A DNA stretch of 64,000 nucleotides, from NCBI GenBank assembly GCA_039105265.1, contig JAPFFF010000033.1, positions 682,001 to 746,000 on the forward strand, written 5' to 3'. Origin of the DNA: Tritrichomonas musculus (Eukaryota; Parabasalia; Tritrichomonadida; Tritrichomonadidae). Numbering within the stretch: position 1 is the first letter of the stretch; every line of letters begins with the position of its first letter. The position numbers and the translations under genes are program-made. Below, piece after piece: positions 59,201 through 64,000 of this stretch. The notes below the pieces were generated by a model. That model did not search any database, was not told the origin of the DNA, and saw nothing but the letters and a program-made list of their open reading frames with translations.

Positions 59201-60071
59201 GACAATTTTGACCTTTCCATTCACCATCACTCCAAGTTAAATACCAAGAATTATCGAAACAAAAATCTTTAAATTTAAATTCTAACCCTTCAGGAATTAC
59301 ATAATCGTCAGGAATTTGATAAATCATTTTATAAAAAGGTATTTCTTCTATAGTCTCTTCTGTAATTATCTGAGGACGATAAAAATATTTTGCATCACTC
59401 TTATGTAATTTTAATGCATTCTCAGCCTCTATTGTAGAGCATTTTATAGATTTCTCAGTTTTTAAGCAAGTAGGCTCAAATTGATTTAAAATACTCAAAT
59501 CTCCATTTATAAATAAAGTATAAGGGTTTATTGACAAATTTTTATCGAAAGCAATATAGAATTTATCATCTAAATTAATACTATCCTCTGACCCAACTGC
59601 ATAGGTAGCGAGAAGGGTATTATCATTAACGATACAATACTTATTTTCTGAGTCATATGTGATGATAGGACATTTTATTGTATTATCTTTTGTGGAAATA
59701 TAGAATTCTTTAATATATCTTCCTTCTTCATCATAGATAACATTTTTTCGTAAGACAACTTTGAAAATATTTTGATTTAAAGTAAGGAATTTTTGTTTAG
59801 TTATTTCAGGAACATTTATTAATAAAATATTATATAATAAACCATTTATTGTTTCAGAATGAAGAGATATATTTTCATTTTCTATCATAAAATTGTCAAT
59901 TCCTGTTTCTATTGAAAAATTTGAATCTGTTGTTGATGGGGTAAAGTCTGCCAATTTCTCATCCATTATTTTATTTACTTCTTCTGAAGTTATCAAATTA
60001 CTAGTCAATTTTGTCTTTCCATCAACCTGGAATTCAATATCTCCTAAGAATTTTGTAAGCCTAGTACTCAT
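56235..60071 (-). CDS. Polinton giant fibre-like protein
   Basis: A 1,278-residue protein. The first 500 residues are beta-rich with Cys pairs (CCMMIKRSDGN; CPIITYDS). The centre has a helix and a Gly/Ala-rich hydrophobic stretch (FISFAGGAAGSIGQVASVTK, about 623-642). From about 650 to 950 is the part also found in the relic at 17584-18501. Residues about 930-1130 contain short fibre repeats (LYTKEEADGKYALKTD; NYALKSEIPEPVDLTNYALK), as in phage and giant-virus fibres, then a coiled coil (ISNLQQENESLKARLDALMN) and a beta-rich end. It is likely a surface or receptor-binding fibre, inferred from composition and repeats. Confidence 0.7.
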   Translation of the reverse strand: MSTRLTKFLGDIEFQVDGKTKLTSNLITSEEVNKIMDEKLADFTPSTTDSNFSIETGIDNFMIENENISLHSETINGLLYNILLINVPEITKQKFLTLNQNIFKVVLRKNVIYDEEGRYIKEFYISTKDNTIKCPIITYDSENKYCIVNDNTLLATYAVGSEDSINLDDKFYIAFDKNLSINPYTLFINGDLSILNQFEPTCLKTEKSIKCSTIEAENALKLHKSDAKYFYRPQIITEETIEEIPFYKMIYQIPDDYVIPEGLEFKFKDFCFDNSWYLTWSDGEWKGQNCQGLLKPKSLLKCNSFVDLKDANDMMTDMKGWKGKTCCMMIKRSDGNIFLSPKKRTCLISDMILNGTVKCQMVKHNGEKVNSNSDYKLWPAIFYVDNFPLHEGYDIAGIVLKFIQYNIGENETIEKKIQNEIHHVEISFKWADQSDSCWNTLSFKVGEMYVIGSKSCFALSPIIDTIESTGGGYSNSHINTTSKNIELYLNKYLVDPIEEVNWDPNTNPFEYIMKQQYFEVYPNPNAASTLYTDYNICSSKIISADNISTMRSDLNLLTNSFDIVSYDVKEMGHNVDILKADMAIQKEKTQYLQAAVNAIQFTQKIQMAINLTRLGIGITNSFISFAGGAAGSIGQVASVTKVVDLSDQITDNVSIADSFTTPLALSNDSKINLNDVLEWCNLENRQVEKFHFTEEEDDPDTSAVSLSSAVQLSFQMRNTLKPYIKKIVEKINEIDSGNEYIRKSDLTRTDIIDIITHYQDEQAAVLFQAEDELNNGICVFKLFTSEGQKRFYFKIVDGSITEYEGVDTTITIDNITIEGFPKSEEYKTKYLSNISKIDKNIIITGENTDYKIAGCIIEKNTFSRTLLEKTPADIAYLSDIEALDEKINALAANSHQNDVAMMSLRGNADEEYPTTDEVNAALETIQQELAKKPNIEELYTKEEADGKYALKTDILSTEKITQELSIATKFVNGTTNDEDKRTYIANLDGDLCKILKKSSLFVKGSCNNEDISGEYLYDSEDAEYYHYKKGENTLSIYYRYYDGNLRYNSNIVLDLESVSYSYEPEVYDEYCIPNMNFVKDNYALKSEIPEPVDLTNYALKSENEELKTRIDNTSKSQQDLAILVGEHVSSIVTMNSQISNLQQENESLKARLDALMNKIARINYTFNITNSNTIHYQFEKQLDEYDGTLYLTYNETRDNVTSVKEIKISISFNVNNTPKYEYQCEPTKIWLNNIEFPLSSSNLMINATVNYILINSSFFTSNGILAVDNTKNVIHSLL

Positions 60072-60118
60072 CTTTTGTTTTGAAGCCCAAAAAAATATTT
60101 TTTATCTCTCTCTCATTT

Positions 60119-63100
60119 TTATTTAATATTTTGACATTTCTTTTCTAAGATAGTTATTCGCTCATTATAGCTATTCATCAAATTTTCTATAGTTAATTGG
60201 CCGGTAGATAAAGTAGGGGTATCTCCTTCTATATTTTGACATTTTGTTTCTAAAACTTTTAATCTATCTTCTAATTTTAAAAAATCACTTGCCGACCCTA
60301 AATTATCTTCTAAATTACCAATATCCTCAGACATTCCAGCACAAAATAGCCAAATATCTTTAATTCCTTGATTGAAATAATCAAATTGGTCTGAAGTTGT
60401 CGATACCCATTTATCGAATATATTTGTTGATTCCGACTCATTTGTATCTCCTTCTTGGTTTTCTATAGCATAAGTATGAGGAGCTAGAGATTCAAAATTT
60501 TCATTTTCCATTTTATAATCAATTTTGGTATTATGTTCTTGAAATGTCTGAGTTAAGTCTTTTATTATGGATTCTATGTCAGATACTCTTGAATAAATAG
60601 AAGAATCTAAAGAACCTCCTCCTGTACCTAGAGAAGCCAAATAATTCTTGAAATTTTCATTGATAGGCAGTTCATAATAAACAACTAAGCGATTTTCAAG
60701 TTCTTTATCTTCTTTTTTCTCCCATCCTTCATCGGCATTCCAATATTGATTATCTGCTGCGTCATAAACTAATTTTAATTTTAATGAGCCTGTTATACTA
60801 ACTTTTAATACATCTTCAGTATAAGTATAAGTAAAAGTATATAAATCAGAAGATAAATCTGATTTGATAGTCAAATTATTGTCTGATAAAATAAATTCAA
60901 AAACATGGTCTATACAATTTAAATCATAGATTTTTTGATGTCTTTTTCGATCAAAAAGATGTAAAATAAAATGATTTGCATGATAATGTTGAAGCCCTTG
61001 GAGAGAAATATCTAAATTTGATTCAGTTTCTGAGAGTTCTTTTCCTGCTACGAGAATTATCGCAAAAAATCCTCCTTCATCATACATTTCTAAATCGCTC
61101 TGAGCAAATTCAACAAAACCATAGCTTGCTAATTCTTGAGGTTTCAAAGGCTTCAGAGGAATTTTTCCTTTCATAGATTCACAAAACAAAGAATTCCTAC
61201 AAAATTTGCCTATTTGTTTATTTGTTTGATAATTTGCTTTAATATCATTATATGTTTCTTCAACATTAGCATGTAAATAATCCATTGTTTCTTTCCAAGT
61301 TTCGTCATATTTTTGATTTATTTGAGCCATTTTTGAGCCGTCCCAAATTATTGGATTATCTTCTGTTCCTGGAGCTCCTTCATCAACTTCTTCTTCTTCT
61401 TCTGTTGTTGTCTCAGTATTTGTTGGTTCATCTACAATTTCGTCCTCCAAAGACAATGTCCGAAGAGTATACGGCTCGACTTTTTCGATTCTTCTCTTTG
61501 ATGCAAGAAAATTTTCAGCAACATCTCGTTGTTTTAATGTATTGAGGAAAAACTGAGCAATCCAAGCACTATCCACAACATAGTTATTTGTATCAGTTTT
61601 TATTTTAGCGGAAGCCATAACAGCTTTGTCTTTTTCTAGTACAGTTCTTAAATAAAATCCCCAATGAAAATAAGCGGGTTTGTCACAATAAAGGGCTTGA
61701 CCTTCATCTCCAAATTTGAGAGTCGCAGGATAGATATTATCATTCACGAAATGTGTCTCATTCATCATTTTGATATGTTCTTGAACTAAATTGTCGGTAA
61801 AATAGTATGATTTGTCTGATCCTTTTGTTGTATAAGCTACTTGAAAATTTGTCGTTGCAAATCCTGATTCATTTAAATTTTGACATCTGGAATTGACCTT
61901 TTTTGATGTATTCGATAAATCATATGTGATTTGACCAATTTCTTTTCCCTTTACATAACTGGTATTCCAAGTATATTTTTCTTTTTCTTCGGCTGTCATC
62001 CCTTGATATTCAGTCACAGTTTTAAAGATTTTGGTTGAATTATTAGTTTTCAAGGTTCCTACCATATATTTCTCTAATTTTGTATGAAGACTGACTGTTT
62101 TGTCCAGAAGTTGTCCAATCTGCTTTGATTTAAGATTATGAGTATTCCAATTATATTTTGCTTTTTCTTCGGCTGTCATCTCTTGATATTCAGCCGGAGT
62201 CAAATAGATAACAGAAGAATCTTCGATTTTCTTTCCTTGATAATATTGATTATTTATATATTTTTCGTCAAGTTTTGAAATATCTATGTCTGGCTTATTT
62301 TTTAAATCATTCATTTCTGTCTCTAAGGTTGTTATTTTAGCAATCCCTTCAGTAATTTGATCTGCAGTGGCATTTTTGTTTGTTCCTATAATTTTAAAAT
62401 CATTTGTCGCAAATCCTTCTTCATTAAGATTTTTCACTTGTTTCTCACATTTTGGGAATCCCTTTGCTGCTTCGACAATTGCTAATCCAGTCGATATTTT
62501 ATCGTCTAAACCACTGACGGCAAAACTCGATGTTGCATATCCAGAAGTCGTAAAATGTTGTGTTTTATCTTCTAGTTCTTTTATTTTAGTCGGTAATTGA
62601 TTTATGGTATAAGTTGTTGCTTGAACTATCTCAGTAGCTAAAGCATTTTCTCTTTCAGATATCCAAAAATCAAAATTTCCGCCTGGAAGTCCAGTATCAG
62701 CAATATGTTGTGTTTTCTTTTGAAGTTCTGTAATATTTGTGTTTATTGCAGTAATTTCTTCTTTTGTAGCCAAATTTGATGTGTCTATAGGAGTGCTGGT
62801 TGCTGGGGGAGCATCTGGAACTTTTATTTTTTCGACCTCTTCTTTGATATCAACAATATCTTGACAAAGAGATTTTAAGTTTTTTTGTTGAATAGTTCTT
62901 GTAGTAGGAGCTTTTCCGTCATCAAAATTCCAGACAATTTCTTCAGGAAATTGAAAATTTACCCCTGCATTGAAGTCGACATAACCATTAAACTCTGCCA
63001 CTTTTTCTATATTATCAACAACCCATGATGGAGTATTTCCTTGAACATTTAAAATTCCTTTTGTTGTTAAATTTGTTGCTGTACCATTTTCGCTTTTCAC

Positions 63101-63211
63101 AAATTTGGATTCATCTATAGTCCCTCCGCCTCCGCCTCCTAAGCCAGCTCCATTAACTAATTTTTCAATATCTCTTGCTGAATATATACCAGTCATTTGT
63201 TTTCTTTTCAA
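60119..63211 (-). CDS. Polinton giant fibre-like protein with GFAT repeats
   Basis: A 1,030-residue protein, 47 bp upstream of the previous one on the same strand. It contains several repeats of the form C.NLNE.GFAT..F (about residues 220-450), and two units of about 70 residues with EYQEMTAEEKAKYNWNT and EYQGMTAEEKEKYTWNT. The latter resemble the 'LT..EYD.L....K....IY' repeat of phage tail fibres. An acidic linker (TTEEEEEVDEGAPGTED) precedes a beta-rich region. The C-terminus is helical with two KCQNI endings. Gly-rich start (GAGLGGGGGG). Probably a fibre or spike partner of the 1,278-residue protein. Confidence 0.7.
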   Translation of the reverse strand: MKRKQMTGIYSARDIEKLVNGAGLGGGGGGTIDESKFVKSENGTATNLTTKGILNVQGNTPSWVVDNIEKVAEFNGYVDFNAGVNFQFPEEIVWNFDDGKAPTTRTIQQKNLKSLCQDIVDIKEEVEKIKVPDAPPATSTPIDTSNLATKEEITAINTNITELQKKTQHIADTGLPGGNFDFWISERENALATEIVQATTYTINQLPTKIKELEDKTQHFTTSGYATSSFAVSGLDDKISTGLAIVEAAKGFPKCEKQVKNLNEEGFATNDFKIIGTNKNATADQITEGIAKITTLETEMNDLKNKPDIDISKLDEKYINNQYYQGKKIEDSSVIYLTPAEYQEMTAEEKAKYNWNTHNLKSKQIGQLLDKTVSLHTKLEKYMVGTLKTNNSTKIFKTVTEYQGMTAEEKEKYTWNTSYVKGKEIGQITYDLSNTSKKVNSRCQNLNESGFATTNFQVAYTTKGSDKSYYFTDNLVQEHIKMMNETHFVNDNIYPATLKFGDEGQALYCDKPAYFHWGFYLRTVLEKDKAVMASAKIKTDTNNYVVDSAWIAQFFLNTLKQRDVAENFLASKRRIEKVEPYTLRTLSLEDEIVDEPTNTETTTEEEEEVDEGAPGTEDNPIIWDGSKMAQINQKYDETWKETMDYLHANVEETYNDIKANYQTNKQIGKFCRNSLFCESMKGKIPLKPLKPQELASYGFVEFAQSDLEMYDEGGFFAIILVAGKELSETESNLDISLQGLQHYHANHFILHLFDRKRHQKIYDLNCIDHVFEFILSDNNLTIKSDLSSDLYTFTYTYTEDVLKVSITGSLKLKLVYDAADNQYWNADEGWEKKEDKELENRLVVYYELPINENFKNYLASLGTGGGSLDSSIYSRVSDIESIIKDLTQTFQEHNTKIDYKMENENFESLAPHTYAIENQEGDTNESESTNIFDKWVSTTSDQFDYFNQGIKDIWLFCAGMSEDIGNLEDNLGSASDFLKLEDRLKVLETKCQNIEGDTPTLSTGQLTIENLMNSYNERITILEKKCQNIK

Positions 63212-63238
63212 AAAAATTTTTTTATCCCACTATACTCT

Positions 63239-63733
63239 TTAATAAATTAATTTCAAAAACATTACAAAATCATCAGGAATTATAGTGTTTGTACCGTCTC
63301 CTTTTCCGTCAGTAAACCAGACCTCAAATCCTTGTTTTCTATTACTATTTACTTTATATTTTCGATTATCATCTGGGACTTGCAAATTTGCATAATAAAC
63401 TAAAAAATCACAATATTGGTCTCTTGGAACAAAGCTTGAATGAACTTCGACTTCTCCAGATATTGAACCATCTACGGTACATCTACAATATTGAAAAATT
63501 ATATATTTATCTTTTTCGACATTACTTGGAGAAACAAATTCTTGAGGATAATGAAAGATAAAGTGTTTATTGACGGGATTAAAAACAAAACCTCTTGATT
63601 TAAGACAATCTACAGTTTGTGTTTCTAATTCTTTTTGATTTAATTTCCATCCTCTAATAGGGTAATAAGTCTTATCAGCACCTGTTTGGACATTTATATC
63701 AGGGTTTATATTATACGAAATAATTCTTGACAT
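63239..63733 (-). CDS. Polinton hypothetical beta-rich protein
   Basis: A 164-residue protein, 27 bp before the GFAT fibre gene on the same strand. It is beta-rich with many aromatic residues (YYPIRGWKLNQKELETQTVD; FIFHYPQEFVSPS; DGKGDGTNTIIPDDFVMF). It lies in a run of fibre-like genes, so a structural role is likely. No family recognised. Confidence 0.55.
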   Translation of the reverse strand: MSRIISYNINPDINVQTGADKTYYPIRGWKLNQKELETQTVDCLKSRGFVFNPVNKHFIFHYPQEFVSPSNVEKDKYIIFQYCRCTVDGSISGEVEVHSSFVPRDQYCDFLVYYANLQVPDDNRKYKVNSNRKQGFEVWFTDGKGDGTNTIIPDDFVMFLKLIY

Positions 63734-63773
63734 TTTTTTACAAAAAAGAAAAAAAAATATATATTATTACTTT

Positions 63774-64000
63774 ATTCATACCCAATAGGGACTCCATCCT
63801 TATGATATTCTACTCCATTTTCTACAGACCAAGACCAGTATGTATCTGAACATATCCACATTTCTGGAGGAGGTAATTGAGGTTGAATATCTGGTTTGTA
63901 TGGCTTTCCCGAGTAATCTGTATCAGGATAGAGATATGTATCATTTGCGCCTAACTTGACATTTTCTCCAACATCGATTCTATCACCATGAAATTCTATT
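63774..64000 (-). CDS. Polinton structural-type protein, C-terminal part (runs off right edge)
   Basis: The minus-strand frame is open from the window edge to TAA at 63774-63776, giving at least 75 residues: IDVGENVKLGANDTYLYPDT, then PQLPPPEMWICSDTYWSWSV and a short end HKDGVPIGYE. Aromatic, Gly- and Pro-rich, like the neighbouring fibre-type genes. The start lies beyond the window. Confidence 0.55.

Larger units (their letters stand above)
34479..64000. mobile_element. Large Polinton/Maverick-class element (right end outside window)
   Basis: The element begins near 34479 with AGTAGTATATATAAATGG; AG is the usual first dinucleotide of Polintons. It then carries a repeat-rich end and at least 25 tightly packed genes on both strands. 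Diagnostic parts are a retroviral-type integrase (39846-41243), Ulp1/adenain-type cysteine protease domains (34801-37032) and an SF3 helicase (41951-44386). Gene frames are long and open with little spacing, so the visible part looks whole and young. No polymerase B, packaging ATPase or jelly-roll capsid gene was recognised; they may lie beyond 64000. The repeat stack at 49.5-51 kb could be an internal border, so two adjacent or nested elements are also possible. Confidence 0.75.

Overview
The window reads as nuclear DNA of a trichomonad protist, most likely Tritrichomonas. This is inferred, not searched. The reasons are very AT-rich intergenic DNA, long uninterrupted genes, a BspA-like leucine-rich-repeat surface protein, TKL-type kinases (one with Sel1 repeats), a BTB/F5-8C relic, an N-terminal fragment of the trichomonad ankyrin (DUF3447-type) family, and short leaders beginning with an initiator of the TCA(T/C)(T/A) kind.

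Left part (1-17.5 kb), host genes. Two copies of a degenerate ubiquitin-like protein gene lie about 13 kb apart in the same orientation. Between them are a broken BTB/F5-8C gene, a small E2-like protein with the HPCKT motif of Atg10 (autophagy), a VIT+vWA protein, a BTB-like + BspA-type LRR protein, a foldback element and a 1.5 kb mariner-type element. After them come ankyrin repeats split by AT-rich spacers, then a coiled-coil kinase-like protein whose HRD motif reads HRN (predicted pseudokinase).

Middle (17.5-34.5 kb). A Polinton relic holds a piece of a fibre-like protein and a large block of tandem repeats. About 6 kb of gene-poor, decayed sequence follows, with a second TA-flanked inverted-repeat element and a minisatellite. 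Then come an unrecognised 280-codon frame, a 1,300-residue BspA-like membrane protein, a TKL kinase with Sel1 repeats, and a beta-helix gene that ends at the start of a large element.

Right part (about 34.48 kb to beyond 64 kb). This is a large Polinton/Maverick-class element. It looks whole as far as it is visible; its right end is outside the window. It carries a tandem Ulp1-like cysteine protease, a retroviral-type integrase, a fused primase-helicase (PrimPol + SF3), small MAFG proteins, proline-rich proteins with a shared C-terminal domain, a highly charged coiled-coil protein, and two very long fibre-like proteins. No DNA polymerase B, packaging ATPase or double jelly-roll capsid protein was recognised in the visible part.

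The most interesting observations are within this element. A paralogous domain of about 100 residues recurs in six of its proteins. A gene cluster at 44.5-49.5 kb shares a host-like initiator leader. A 1.12 kb single-gene unit bounded by perfect 35-bp inverted repeats is embedded in a stack of tandem repeats.
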